A DNA stretch of 64,000 nt, taken from the NCBI GenBank assembly GCA_029204225.1, contig CM055093.1, positions 22,439,436-22,503,435 of the forward strand, given 5' to 3'. Source of the stretch: Diphasiastrum complanatum. Taxonomy: Eukaryota; Streptophyta; Lycopodiopsida; Lycopodiales; Lycopodiaceae. This document shows positions 9,964 to 21,033 of this stretch, in pieces; the first letter of the stretch is position 1, and every line of letters begins with the position of its first letter. The position numbers and the translations under genes are program-made. The notes beneath the pieces were generated by a model. That model was not told where the DNA came from, made no database searches, and saw nothing but the letters and a program-made list of their open reading frames with translations.

Positions 9964-11397
9964 ATGAAACCCTCGAGGTTATGGAGGGAGAGGATGCAGT
10001 TTATGATCCTTCTAGTTCTAGTTCTGTTCTATTTTACAGGTATTCTTGGAGCAAGTTCCTCAATCAGAACCCAAAGGATTGACTTTTCTTCTCGTGGAGG
10101 GACAAAGCACGTCAAGAGTCACTCACATAATCCATCGAAGGCTCATTCAAAGCACGCGCCAGGAGGATTCAGGGTGGATTTGATCCATCGAGATGCCCCA
10201 TCTTCGCCTCTAAGAGTGCACAATTCAACGAAGTTGGAGAGAATTCAACGTGCAGTGGAGCAAAGCAAAGACCGTGCCAAGCTGATAATTACAAGTATAC
10301 AAAAGCGCCATCTGAATTCCACAAGAAAAGCAACTCTACCTGCTTTCGAGACACCTGTTGCGTCTGACAATGGTGCATATATTATGCAACTACAACTGGG
10401 CACTCCCGTTCAAACGTTTCTAGCCATAGTGGATACAGGAAGCGACTTGGTCTGGGTGCAGTGCAATCCGTGCAGGAGGTGCTACAGGCAGCAGGGACCT
10501 ATTTTCGATCCTGTGTCATCTTCTTCTTACAACCAGCTCTCTTGCAGCAACCGTCAGTGCAGGCGATTCTCACAGAGGATATGCGATCCTAATTGCCAGT
10601 ACGTGTATGAATATGGAGATCAATCTGGTTCGATGGGCGATTTTTCCAGTGAAACTATCACCATGACAACAACAACTGGAGGGCAGCAGCAGATTGGAAG
10701 CTTTGCTTTTGGATGCGGCCATACCAACATCGGATCATTTGGACGTTCCGCGGGTATTGTAGGTCTTGGTCAAGGCCCGGTTTCTCTAACTACTCAGCTC
10801 GGAACGAAGATAAAGAGAAGGTTTTCTTACTGCTTAGTGAGCTTTGATGATGCCCCTTCCCAAACCAGCCCGTTGTTCTTCGGATCTGCTGCAAACCTTC
10901 GGGGACGAGGAGTACAATCCACCCCAATAATTCAACAGGGATCCACGTACTATTACGTTGGCCTGGATGGAATCAGCGTCGGCGGGCAGGCATTGAACAT
11001 CAATCTAGTAGGTGGTACGATCGTTGATTCGGGAACCACCCTGACCCTCTTGGAGGATTCAGCCTACTCTGCTGTTAGAACAGCATTCAAGAGTGCAATT
11101 CATCTGAGAACAGCCGATGGGTCCAGCGCAGGACTGGATCTTTGCTTCGACGTAACAGGATTGACAAGCTATCAGATTCCCACACTCTCCTTACATCTGA
11201 AGAATGCTGACTTCGATCCTCCTTCCCAGAACTATTTCATACTCGTTAATTCCAACACCCTTTGCCTCGCCATGTACACTTCCGGTGGACTGGGTCTTTC
11301 CATCATTGGCAATATCATGCAGCAAAATTATCACTTCAAGTTTGACAGAGGCAGATCGCTGCTTTCCTTTGCCCCTGCTGCATGCGATTCTCTTTGA
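9964..11397 (+). CDS. nepenthesin-like aspartic protease (family A1), secreted
   Basis: A 477-residue, intronless pepsin-fold endopeptidase of the plant nepenthesin/CDR1-like group, predicted to cut peptides in the apoplast or vacuole. A signal/anchor lies at residues 12-30 (ILLVLVLFYF). A propeptide follows with the conserved FRVDLIHRDAPSSPL at about 69-83. Catalytic Asp157 sits in DTGS and Asp355 in DSGTT, with flap Tyr217 in YGDQS. The Cys-rich nepenthesin insert spans about 168-211 (CNPCRRCYRQQ, LSCSNRQC, CDPNCQY). The C-terminus has the usual SIIGNIMQQNYHFKFD and SFAPAACD motif. The first ATG, preceded by AACTAAA, gives a full-length protein with leader, so I keep it. No frameshift or missing catalytic residue. 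The flanks are transposon-derived. Physiological role (defence signalling, stress or development) cannot be told from sequence. Confidence 0.93.
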   Translation: MKPSRLWRERMQFMILLVLVLFYFTGILGASSSIRTQRIDFSSRGGTKHVKSHSHNPSKAHSKHAPGGFRVDLIHRDAPSSPLRVHNSTKLERIQRAVEQSKDRAKLIITSIQKRHLNSTRKATLPAFETPVASDNGAYIMQLQLGTPVQTFLAIVDTGSDLVWVQCNPCRRCYRQQGPIFDPVSSSSYNQLSCSNRQCRRFSQRICDPNCQYVYEYGDQSGSMGDFSSETITMTTTTGGQQQIGSFAFGCGHTNIGSFGRSAGIVGLGQGPVSLTTQLGTKIKRRFSYCLVSFDDAPSQTSPLFFGSAANLRGRGVQSTPIIQQGSTYYYVGLDGISVGGQALNINLVGGTIVDSGTTLTLLEDSAYSAVRTAFKSAIHLRTADGSSAGLDLCFDVTGLTSYQIPTLSLHLKNADFDPPSQNYFILVNSNTLCLAMYTSGGLGLSIIGNIMQQNYHFKFDRGRSLLSFAPAACDSL

Positions 11398-11814
11398 TCA
11401 AACTGGTTAAATATTCTTACCATTGCATTATTATTATTTATTTGACGCGGAATGAAAGCTCGCAACAAAGATGCAGGCTATATGTGAGTTGCACTTATTC
11501 TTTCTATATTACTCCTGTTCTGCCTCTAAATCGTGGTTTCAAAAACAGCTACTCATACTTGGAGAATTAAATATTTTTGCTTCAGTAACGATATACTGTT
11601 GAAGAAAATGTATTGAGCTTTTCAGGCAGGAAAATTACGTATATAGCATGAATATATACGTATTTCATGTGATTTATATATGCCTGCCCTGTCTCTCTTG
11701 CAGGGTATACATTATAAAGCAATAGACTGCCTTGTGGCTTATTGGCACGGGGACAGCTTTGGCCCCTACCCAATAAGTGACTGACATGTGGAGTCAGGGC
11801 AGGGGACAAAACAC
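11398..11814. other. 3' flank of the protease gene
   Basis: AT-rich sequence after the TGA, presumably holding the 3' UTR and poly(A) signals. No distinct terminator or coding frame is evident. Confidence 0.4.
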
Positions 11815-11990
11815 CCCTTGACACGCGTGCGTCGGCAACGCACTGGCACCGGGACCACACATTGGCGCCACGCGGGACCATGCTGATGCTGGCGCCCGGA
11901 CCACACCCACACTGGCGCCACCCTCACACAGGACCACAATGGCGCCGGGACCCTCACGTGGGAGCACGCTGGGGGCGCCGGGCACCAGGC
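11815..11990. repeat. GGCGCC/GGGACC GC-rich degenerate repeat block
   Basis: TGGCGCC or TGGCACC followed by GGGACCACA-type sequence recurs about six times over 175 bp, an island of high GC in AT-rich DNA. It resembles the GGCGCC cluster at 7635-7720. Frames on both strands here are repeat-driven and rejected as genes. Confidence 0.6.
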
Positions 11991-12496
11991 CTGTGCACAG
12001 GCACCTCCATGCTCACGCATGCATGGAAGAAGATGGGCAGTTTCATTATATATGCAGGCAGATTCATTTCTCCCAATTGATTATGAGATAAATTGAGATC
12101 TGCCACGTGGAAAATAGGTCAGGCAGGGCGAGCAGCGGGTAGACAGGCCGGGCAGCAACAGGCCGGCACCTGGGACGCGTGTCGGGAGCTGAAGAGGGTC
12201 GGGGCCAAACCCCGACGTGCTGTGCAAATGGGATTCTTGAGTTGTGGAAGCATTAGTCCTTCAAATTACAACTGTTCATGTGAGTTAGAAACTAAACCAA
12301 GGCTAGAGCTACATAAGAAAACGTAGCTCGTAGCTCTTTGGGAATTGCTCAGAATGTCAAATCCAAACATCATCACGTATGTGATAGGTTTTAAAGCTAA
12401 TTGTACTTGATTATAACTACTAAAACCATTCAAAAGAGTATAGAAGCAAAGTACTACCTAGGTTTATAGATCAAAAGAGATATTCAGGCTGGGAGA
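11991..12496. other. GC-rich to AT-rich transition, probable transposon flank
   Basis: Contains GC-rich stretches (GCAGGCCGGGCAGC-like repeats at about 12120-12200) and then AT-rich DNA leading into the copia fragment. No gene recognised. Confidence 0.35.
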
Positions 12497-13313
12497 TTGT
12501 ATCTATACCAGTCAAGATACATTCAGAAGATCATTGATGATTTCGACATGACAAATTGCAAGGGAGTAAATACTCCAATGGTTCCTGGCATAGTGCTGAC
12601 AAATGAAGACTATCCCAGAGATGAAGCAAAAGCAATGGAGCATAAGCCTTATAGAAGGCTTATCGGTTCTTTGATGTACTTGGTAGACAATACACAGCCA
12701 GACATTGCTTACGTAGTGTTCAGATTCAGCCAATTCAATATCAATCCAGGTCCGACACACTGGAAGATTGCCAAGAGGATTGTACAATACTTGCAGAACA
12801 CAAAGGACTATGGCCTATGCTATTGTCAAGATGCAGGATTCAAGATTGAATCTTACAGTGATGCAAGCTGGGCATCCCTGAAAGATGATAGTAAAAGCTT
12901 CTTAGGAGGATGCACCGTAGCAAGGGATGCAGTTGTTATTTGGATCAGCTGAAAGCAAACAATAACTGCCCAATCATCCTACAAGGCAGAATATGTTGAT
13001 GCAACCAAGATGGCTAATGAGCTGACATGGCTCAGACAATTCCTAGGGGGACTAAGACAGAGCACCGATGCACATGGACAACACATCTGCTATTCATTTG
13101 ACAAAAGACCCAGCGTTTCATTCCTGAACGAAACACATCGCCATCAAGTATCACTTGATCATGGATCTGGTTGAGAAGCATGAGCTGAAAACCACCTTCA
13201 TACTAACAAAGCAAATGGTAGCTGATATTTTCACGAAGCCTCTAGACAAGACAATGTTTGAGAGACAAAGATCAATCTTGGGAATCAGCAAAATACCCGC
13301 TTTCAGAGGGAGT
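12497..13313 (+). mobile_element. Ty1/copia RT C-terminus and RNase H, degenerate
   Basis: The frame 12497-12952 encodes the end of copia RT (QSRYIQKIIDDFDM, PYRRLIGSLMYLVDNTQPDIA) and the start of RNase H (ESYSDASWASLKDDSKSFLGG). A TGA at 12950 interrupts it, then KQTITAQSSYKAEYVDATKMANELTWLRQFLGG continues in frame. Later parts (DKRPSVSFLNETHRH, LTKQMVADIFTKPLDK) lie in shifted frames up to about 13300. A polypurine tract (TCAGAGGGAG, about 13303-13312) immediately precedes TGAAGAAACC, marking the junction to a 3' LTR. Gag, integrase and the catalytic part of RT are missing upstream, so this is a 5'-truncated element. Confidence 0.88.
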
Positions 13314-13700
13314 TGAAGAAACCTTAAGTTTCTACTTCTTCAAAGTTTAGTATTTTTCTCTCTCCTTATAGTTTTTCGGGCTAGGCCGACATATCAGATG
13401 AAGACGACACCAACGAATCGGGCATCCACAAGCCAAGCCCAAGACGAGTTATCAGTCATGGACGAACTATCAGACCTCAGCTACTCGGGCATGAAGTTTT
13501 CAAACTATCATGATCCACCACCACCATGCAACGTTAACAAAGATGTAGTTAACGGATGTTTAGTTAAACTTTTAGATATCAAATCTTGTAATCTGATCCA
13601 GTATGATATATGTATTGGATATACAAGAGTAGAATAGAGTCCTGAATGCAACACTCAATGAGGTGCATATCAAGGAATCGCTCAAACAATTTTATTGATG
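13314..13700 (+). repeat. copia 3' LTR (start defined, end uncertain)
   Basis: Begins TGAAGAAACC right after the polypurine tract. Its first 83 bp recur at 19006-19090. The 79-aa frame inside (13398-13637) is treated as LTR sequence and not a gene. The right boundary is not visible to me. Confidence 0.55.
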
Positions 13701-14114
13701 TATACTCGATTTTGATGATACAGACGAGTTACAGTTTTCTGCTCAATGTGCGCAATCTCTTACTGTTGTGATGGGTATTCAATATTCCACTGTCATTAAA
13801 CATTATCTATTGTTCATAAATTCATAGTCAAATTAGCAGTAGTTATCTATTGTTCAAAAGATGATTGATCGCGGTTTGAAGCAGTAGCTTCGTCTGACAG
13901 ATCGGCTCCATCTGAGCTTAAGCTAGAATCGTCATCTCAGATAGAATCGTTAGATTCCAATAAAAGGTAGAAGAACGCCCAAATTGACAAATGCCCAACA
14001 ATGGACACAGAACGACTCGTAAGATTCCAACAGCTACGCGCTTGCTCGAATGATGTCTTGATAAAAAAACAAAACTGACAATCCACAGTAGAAATGCAGA
14101 TTACTGAAGTGTCC
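13701..14114. other. no gene recognised, between two copia LTR fragments
   Basis: If the minus-strand primer-binding site at 14115-14126 is genuine, this is the leader of a minus-strand copia element whose coding region is missing. Confidence 0.35.
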
Positions 14115-14298
14115 GCTCTGATACCATGCCGAAAATCAAGAGAAGGTGACTGATATCGGATTAGTAGAGAATTGATAGAAATGAAACTCTAATATCAAAT
14201 TGTGATGACTGGTAGTGGAAGCATGAGCGAGAGCGGTGTAGGCTCGGAAGCACGTCAGTTAGCAACAGAACAATTCAAGATGAGTGAATCAAATAAGA
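14115..14298 (-). repeat. copia LTR 3' end plus tRNA-iMet primer-binding site, minus strand
   Basis: Reading leftwards, about 170 bp (14298-14127) match the 3' end of the plus-strand LTR at about 19990-20163 with scattered differences. Directly after it comes TGGTATCAGAGC (14126-14115), the standard copia primer-binding site complementary to initiator tRNA-Met. So this is the 5' LTR edge of an inverted copy of the same copia family. Confidence 0.75.
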
Positions 14299-14437
14299 CT
14301 TGTCTGATTGTTTGCTCATTTCTTATGCTACCATCACGCATTAAGCTCTTAACTTATTATTGTGTTTGCCTATTGTGACCAATAGTGCATGCACTGAGGG
14401 AATTTTCTCCCAAGAAACACAAAAAATTCTCCAAGCA

Positions 14438-14450
14438 TGGTATCAAAGCG
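14438..14450 (+). other. copia primer-binding site, plus strand
   Basis: TGGTATCAAAGCG follows CCAAGCA, i.e. an LTR end in CA and then a one-mismatch iMet primer-binding site. It is placed about 200 bp before the gag start of the plus-strand element at 14641 and in inverted orientation to the site at 14115. Confidence 0.65.
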
Positions 14451-14670
14451 TGGTTTACTATTCTCTTATTCTTTAGAGAATTGATATCAAAATTCATCTA
14501 ATTTTTTAAGAGGTTTTATGTCAGAGCTATTTCTATAGCCTGATAAGCTTCCCACAGAACGTGATCCTACTAGCCGATAGGATAGCTATTTTCTTGTTCT
14601 ATAAATTTGCACTAGATTTTCATACTTAAGTCACTGATAGTTGTTACTATCATCTAGACTAATCTTCCAC

Positions 14671-15840
14671 ATGGATTCCCAAGGGAAAGCCAGTCCTAAC
14701 ATGGACAAGCTTGATGGAGTCATTTACCATATGTGGAAATTTAAGATGAAAACTGTGCTAATGGCTAAGGAGTTGTATGACATTGTTACAGGTGCAGAGG
14801 CAAGACCCAAAGCCGACAATGCTGCAATCTCTCGATGGAAGTTGAAGGATGGAAAAGCTTTTGCGCTAATCATCCTCAACATCTCAGACATGCAAATCGG
14901 CCATGTGTCTGAAGCTCAGACATCCAACCTTCATGTACCAAATCTGTCTACAAATCTACTATCTTTAAGCAGAATTATAGATCTAGGACATAAAGTAGAA
15001 TTCGAATCTAATCAGTGTAAAGTAGTCGATAGGACAGGCAAGATCCTAGCACTTAAAAAGAGACATGGATACCTGTATAGATTAAGTCATTGCTTTTCTG
15101 CCTTCTAGTCAGGCTCTCAGTACTTCTATTCAAATAAATAAAAGTTTACTTTGGCATTATAGACTTGGTCATTTGAATCATGCTTCTGTACAGTAAATGT
15201 CAGCAATCCATTGTTATTGATCTTGACTGTCCTGATAAGAAAGTTGAATAACTTTTTCTGTCAAGACTGTCTAGTCAGTAAACAAGCCAGGAAACCATTT
15301 AGATCAAGCCATCAACATACTATTAGAGGATTACTAGATGTAGTACATACATATATCTATAGCCCAATGCAAAATCCTTCACTGAAGGATGCAAAGTACT
15401 TTATAGCTTTTATTGATGAATTTTCAAGAAGGACTCTAGTATATTTTATCAAGAAGAAATCAGAAGCTTTCAATTGCTTCAGAATCTTCAATGAGCATGT
15501 AGACAAAGAGACTGGTAAGACAATTAAGGCCCTAAGGTTTGCCAATGGTGGAGAGTACATCTCTACCGAATTCAAGGAGTACTGCCATAGCCAAGGCATT
15601 GAGCAACAGTTCATCACTCCTTATTCACCAACCTTCAACATCTGCCATCGACACGACAATCCGAGCCTCAAGCTCAAGCGTGCCCATCGTCAACACGACA
15701 GTGAGTCAGACGAAGATGTTGCTGCTACTCAGCAATGACAAATCCAAGGATTGAATCATCATCCGACATCAGCTCCTCCAAGAAGATCAAGCCAAGTGCG
15801 CACTCTAACTAAAGCAAGACAAGGCAACACTCCCAACTCA
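14671..15840 (+). mobile_element. Ty1/copia gag-integrase fragment, internally deleted
   Basis: The reading frame begins near the gag ATG at 14671 (MDSQGKASPNMDKLDGV; an upstream extension in the same frame is leader). Gag N-terminus: MWKFKMKTVLMAKELYDIVTG. It then jumps directly into the protease-to-integrase segment (LHVPNLSTNLLSLSRI), deleting most of gag and the protease. After a stop the zinc-binding integrase end (CQDCLVSKQARKPF) and core (FIAFIDEFSRRTLVYFI, ALRFANGGEYISTEF, IEQQFITPYSP) follow. The core breaks off at PYSP into the acidic linker SDEDVAATQQ, which shows a second deletion before RT. In the integrase core the D of the usual DNGGEY is changed (ANGGEY). Non-functional. Confidence 0.85.
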
Positions 15841-16559
15841 AGTCATGAAGTGGAAGTGTAAAATTGATCAACACACAGAGGAATCTAAGACCTGGGTGGA
15901 GGTGATAAACAAATCCTCTATGAAGAGGAATGTCTCAGATCTTACCAAAGTTATTTCTACCACCTTGTCAAACGATACAACTTTTGGTTGAAAAAGCCCA
16001 TAATTCATGAATGTGAATCGAATTTTGTAGGAACTATTGATCTTGAAGGCATGTCACTTGTTGTAGTGGGACACAATTTTCCTCAGCTAGCAAAAAGTGT
16101 TAGCCAGTAATAACCAGATCTAACGATCCAATCCACATTTTGCTCAAAGAAGAATCAACCAAACTACCTTATGTTAGATTCATTTATGAAATCAAGCATG
16201 CTTCGTGAGTTACACCCATCCTACCTTCAAACCTTCAATTTATAGCAACTAAACACTCTTTCCCTATATGCAATGGATCTACTATCATTATAGATCCATT
16301 CCCAAGCTTGCATGATCAAGAAACTTCCATTTTTGGACCAGGAATCACAAAACCAGTTGCATGCATGCATTTTCTACTTTGCATGGCATCATTCCTTATC
16401 ATAAAACAATTGCATGCAAAAGATCTCCATTCCTTTCCCTTTGCATGTCACTATTTTTGAGTCCTTTGCATTTGCATGTAAGCAAAACCAATGATTATGA
16501 TTCTAGTTTCCATGTTCTGAAAGTCTAGCTTTGATATTTTTGGTAGATTCATATTGTTA
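15841..16559. other. no gene recognised
   Basis: AT-rich, with repeated TTGCATGCA-like words around 16370-16480. Lies between a plus-strand and a minus-strand copia remnant. Confidence 0.4.
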
Positions 16560-18949
16560 TTGAATAATAGAGTATCGTCTAGATAAAGAGTGATGATGAT
16601 GAAGAAAGTAGAAACATATTTGAAATTAACATTCGAGTCTGCCGAGTTTCGATGAAAACCATTCTCGATCAGAAATGCATTGATTTTCTGGAACCAGGCT
16701 CTAGGTGACTATTTCAGCCCATAGAGAGCCTTGTGGATTTTGCACACAAGGTGCTGCTTGCCTTTCAATTCGTATCCTCTGGCTGCGACATATAGATTTC
16801 CTCTTCGATAGTTCCATTGAGGAAAGTGGTCTGGACATCCATTTGGAGGACTTCGAGATCAAATGCAACTACACAGAAGAGTAGTAGTCAGATCGAAGCA
16901 TGTTTGACAACTAGAATAAAGGTCTCCGAATAATCCAGATCTGACATCTGGGAGAAGCCTTTGGTGACAAGCCTGACTTTATATTGATTGAGTCTTCCTT
17001 CAGCATCATACTTCACCTTGAATATCCATTTGCATGGAATCGGATCTTGATCCCTTGGTAGCTCAATAATAGTCCATGTTTGATTCTCAAGGAGAGAATC
17101 AAATTCGGTGTCCAGGAGTAGACATTGTCTCAAAAACTATATTTGGTTCCTGCACAAAGTAGCAGACCAGTTCATGCATAAATCGGGATGGAGGCTGTCT
17201 GGATCGGTTTGATCTTCTGGATTAAATTTTGATCCTCTGATGTGATTTGACTCGTTGAGGTTCAGACTCATTGTTAGAGTCGGTGTCCAGTTTATGATCA
17301 ATCTTGAGTTCAGAATTGTCGACTCTAGGATTGGAAGTCAATGTAGCTTTTCCCTTGTGGTCGATGAATTGGTCTTCCACAAAAACGACATCTCTACTTG
17401 TGAACGAATTTTGAGTGTCCATGTTGTAGAGCTTGTATGCCTTGTGTGTAGAGCTTTGATTTTTCTATGGGTCTGATTTTCAGCAGATGCCTTGAACTGT
17501 TTGAAGAACTTGAAAGCTTCGGATTTGTTCTTCAAAAAGTAAGTGGCAGTCCTTTGAGAGAAGTCATCAATGAAGGCTAGAAATCAAAGAGCTCCTCTTG
17601 TCAAAGCAGTCTACATTGGGCCACAAATGTCGCTATGTACAAGATCAAGCAAACCTCCAGAAGTATGAATTGAATCAGAAATATAAGGACTTCTAGCATA
17701 CTTGCTGATAATACAGCTTCCACATGGAGAAGTTGGTTTGCTGATAGAAGGTAGATCTTGCACTAGATTCCGAGTCAACATTTGTTGAATACTATTGAAG
17801 TTAAGATGGCCTAGTCTGAAATGCCAAAGCATATCATTTGATTTAGAAGTGGATGTATCAAGGGCTTGACTATTAAAAGAATAGCAGTGGCTTAGGGTAG
17901 CCAGGTCTTCTTCCGAAAGCTAGAACTTTTCGAGATTTGTCAAGAATGGTGTAGCCATCTGCATCAAATTCGACCCTCCGCCCTGAATAAGTGATTCTAC
18001 TTACTGAGAGCAGATTTTTGGTCAGATTTGGAACATGTAGAACATTGGAGAACAACTTGTCGACTCTGATTGTTCTTTCACCCTCAATAGAATGAGATGA
18101 GTTGTCTCCAAGTTGCACAACTCGGGAGTGGGTGAATGACTTGTAGTCCTTGAACCAGTCTAGTTGGTGAGTCATATGTTGTGTTGCTCTAGAGTCCAAG
18201 TACTAGGAATCGATATCTTGTTGTTCTTCGACCTTGGTCATGAAGGTTGCTTCATCTTTCTCCTGTTGCTGGATCAAGTGACTGGTTGTAGCATAATTTG
18301 CTTGCTGCTAAAACTGTTTTTTCTTCTCATGGTTGTACTTCAAAGTTCGACAGTCCTTGATATCATGGCCAGTACTCTTACAATATCTGCAGAATAGTTT
18401 CTACACTGGTTGGAATGATGAAGAGCTTGTATTCGATCTTGAACCATAATTCGATCCAGACTGCATGTTGCTCTATTTGTCAGGATAAGCTGACTTTGTA
18501 GATCTCTTGGATCGAAACTTCTGAAATCTATTTGAATACAGAGCTTGAGGATTTGATCCTGAGCATGAGGAGGATGCAGTTCTTTTGATCTCCTCTTGTA
18601 GAAGCATGGAAATTACTCTTGATAGAGTGAGATGCTCCTGGGTCGAAATTGCCATGACCCAATTTTCATAGGCTTTAGGTAGACTCAATAATAGAGTCAT
18701 AACAACATCAGAATCTTCTATGACTGAGCCAGTTGCAGTCATTTGTTCCATAAGATTTTTGAAAGTGTTGAGATGACTCAGTGTCCATTTGGTGATGATG
18801 GCTGCACCACCTTCTGGTTTGAGTTCTGTGCCATCAATGATGTCCCACAGTTCTTTGGCTAGTAGTATGACCTTCATCTTGAACAACTAGAGATGCTAGT
18901 TATCTCTATAGAGTTTGTCAATCATAGATGAACTGGAAGATGGATCCAT
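16560..18949 (-). mobile_element. Ty1/copia element, minus strand, degenerate gag-pol
   Basis: In 5'-to-3' order on the minus strand: gag start at 18949 (MDPSSSSSMIDKLYR); gag body 18886-18473 (FKMKVILLAKELWDIIDG, AISTQEHLTLSRVISMLLQEE); CCHC zinc knuckle CRYCKSTGHDIKDC at 18391-18350; protease site YLDSRATQHM near 18199, where the catalytic DSG is DSR; LHVPNLTKNLLSVSRI; integrase zinc end LWHFRLGHLN and CGSCIISKYARSPY (17832-17611); integrase core FIDDFSQRTATYFL. After a deletion, RT resumes from about 17133 (CKWIFKVKYDAEG, LVTKGFSQMSDLDYSETF) and ends at YLDD near 16591-16571. Stops and frameshifts throughout; RNase H is absent. It is a dead element related in style to the neighbouring copia copies. 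Confidence 0.88.
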
Positions 18950-19005
18950 TCTGGTTTGAGCGAGATCGTTGATAGAAACAATGATCTCGGAATACTGTTG
19001 GCTAC

Positions 19006-19090
19006 TGAAGAAACCTTGAGTTTCTACTTCTTCAAAGCTTTAGTATTTTTCTATCTCTTATGACAGTTTTTCGGGCTAGGCTGACATATC
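19006..19090 (+). repeat. copia LTR start fragment (second copy of 13314-13396)
   Basis: TGAAGAAACCTTGAG onward matches the LTR start at 13314 over about 83 bp and is cut off at 19090, joined directly to the RNase H of another copia element. Confidence 0.75.
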
Positions 19091-19365
19091 GTCTTGCTCA
19101 GTCACATCCAAGGACCATTTATTGTGACAATCAAAGCACAACAGCACTATCTCAAAATCCGAGATTTCATTCTCAAAGCAAACATATCGAAATCAGGTAT
19201 CATTGCCTTAGAGAGAAAGTGCAAAGCAAGGAAGTGTCACTAGTTTACTGCAGGACAAATCTTATGGTAGCAGATTACTTCACAAAGGCTCTATCAAAAG
19301 AGCACCATCTCAGACTTAACGACATGTTAAATTTGAAGATCAAAGATTTTCAGGATCCACATTAA
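19091..19365 (+). mobile_element. Ty1/copia RNase H C-terminal fragment
   Basis: Encodes IYCDNQSTTALSQNPRFHSQ, KHIEIRYHCLREKV and LMVADYFTKALSKEHH, the conserved end of copia RNase H, ending NLKIKDFQDPH and a TAA. The polypurine tract AAGGGGGAG follows and then an LTR. The upstream pol is missing: the fragment is fused at 19090 to a piece of another LTR. Confidence 0.9.
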
Positions 19366-19372
19366 GGGGGAG

Positions 19373-20163
19373 TGTTGGAATTCGATGCTCAGCCTCAAAT
19401 CCATTCAATATGAGCATCCCGAAAAACCCTGTTAAATATTCGTCTCCATCGACAATCGAAGTTATCGAAGTCATCGACTTCATCAAACTTCGACTTCTCA
19501 TGTATGTACATATGTTCAAGGCTTAACTTGCTCGACATCGAAGTACTTGACTTACTCAACATCGACATTTCAAACACTAATTCCATCAACTGACTTTGTC
19601 GACTCAACCGACTTTTTCATCAACCAAATTCAACATCAACCGACTTTTTCTTATCAGGGAAAAATCGATCCAAATAAACTGTCAGTATTCTTTATGGCAG
19701 TTCACCTACTATTGTACAGACATTTATTGTTATAAAGCGATTGCAATAAATAGTAGATAACATTTAATGCTAATAGATATTTGTCAAGAAGATATTTTTG
19801 TAATATAGAATCAAATGAGAACGCACTCAGTGGGATATTGATCACTAATCAATCTTCTCACTAGAAGATTTTCAGTTGCCAACGTTATCACGCTCAACGA
19901 ACAAGTTGAAGGTATTACTTCAAGCAATTGTACTTGTTGTTGATATTAATTAGAGTGCAATTTCTGTCTCACTACTATTTTGTTCTATTGCACCTATTTG
20001 ATTCACTCATCCTGAATTGTTCTGCTGCTAACTGACGTGCTTCCGATCCTTCACCGCTCTTGCTCAAGCTTCCGCTACCAGTCATCACGATCTAATATCA
20101 GAGTTCTGTTTCTATCAATTCTCTACTAATCTAATATTAGTCACCTTCTCTCAATTTTCGACA
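19373..20163 (+). repeat. copia 3' LTR, 791 bp
   Basis: Starts TGTTGGAATTCG directly after the polypurine tract and ends ...TTTTCGACA, giving the expected TG...CA ends. Its last 170 bp recur in inverted orientation at 14127-14298 next to a primer-binding site, which confirms the 3' boundary. Internal AT-rich and CATCGAC-rich stretches are non-coding. Confidence 0.75.
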
Positions 20164-20912
20164 AAAGTTGTCTGAATTTTTTTGCTTTTATACAATCACG
20201 AGTTATGTCAGATATCTCGACTATGATACTAATGGCAAATACTCTATCTTTGACGTAAAATGGTTTAAGGTCATCTATCATGGAAGTAATGCCATGATTA
20301 GAAATGACAAGCCAAAAAATTTTCAAATTGACTCAACAAAATGTATATCAATAGACTCTCATGACACTTTGGTATTTCCATGACATTGTGAACAGGTGAG
20401 ACTCTAGATTCCCATGAATTTGTCTTCTATTATGAATTTGTCAAATTTATCAATCTTATAAGACTAATTTAATCTTGTAATTTTTTGTATAGATTATATT
20501 TCATCCAAATCAAATAGATCCAAGATGGTGATATGTGATCCAACTCAATGCAAGAAAATGACATGTGTTTGAAGGAAAAGATATTGTAACATTGTTTACA
20601 CATGACAAACCCATATGCAATTTTGAGGTTTTAGAAGAACCTGGATCATCTACCCAAGCTCCAAATGATATGGAAATGACAGGAGAAGAAAATACAATTG
20701 TAATTAATTCTATTCCTACAATTTTACGAAGTCATTTTGAGGGTTTGAGGCCACCATGTTTGGATGAGATAGAATTAGAAGAGGTGTTTGATTTTGGTTC
20801 TCATAGCAACTTAAGCTTAGTTTTTTCATGTGGATGTAAGGAAGTTGCTTGTCTTTGGATGATTGTAACTTTCGATGTGATTGAGCTCTTGCCTCAATTC
20901 AAAGTGTGGTAG
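20164..20912 (+). mobile_element. CACTA-type transposon fragment with DUF4216-like domain
   Basis: Frame 20168-20383 reads YVRYLDYDTNGKYSIFDVKW, YHGSNAMIRNDK and SHDTLVFP. This is the pattern of DUF4216, the C-terminal domain of TNP2-type CACTA transposases (D-YD-G-K---F---W). The domain continues after a short gap as IIFHPNQIDPRW, then into 20565-20912 (ILRSHFEGLRPPCLDEIE), each part with isolated stops. A GTGAGACTC/TTTTTTGTATAG pair between them may be a small intron. No TNP2 catalytic region is visible upstream, because the sequence begins right at a copia LTR end. Confidence 0.5.
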
Positions 20913-21033
20913 ATAGCTTGTACGATCTCGATTTGATCCATCCAACTTTGATAGATGTTCAATCTCAGATGCTTTTGAATTCAAATAAGAGCATGAACAT
21001 TGTCAACTTGTAAAGTTTACATTGCTGCCATAA

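Noticed and set aside
11582-12020. Overlapping minus- and plus-strand frames in the GC-rich block
   Set aside because: High GC lowers stop frequency and the peptide follows the GGCGCC repeats.
14145-14165. GATATCGGATTAG in a copia LTR as a further dyad-array motif
   Set aside because: It lacks the GCGC half and is part of an aligned LTR whose second copy reads differently.
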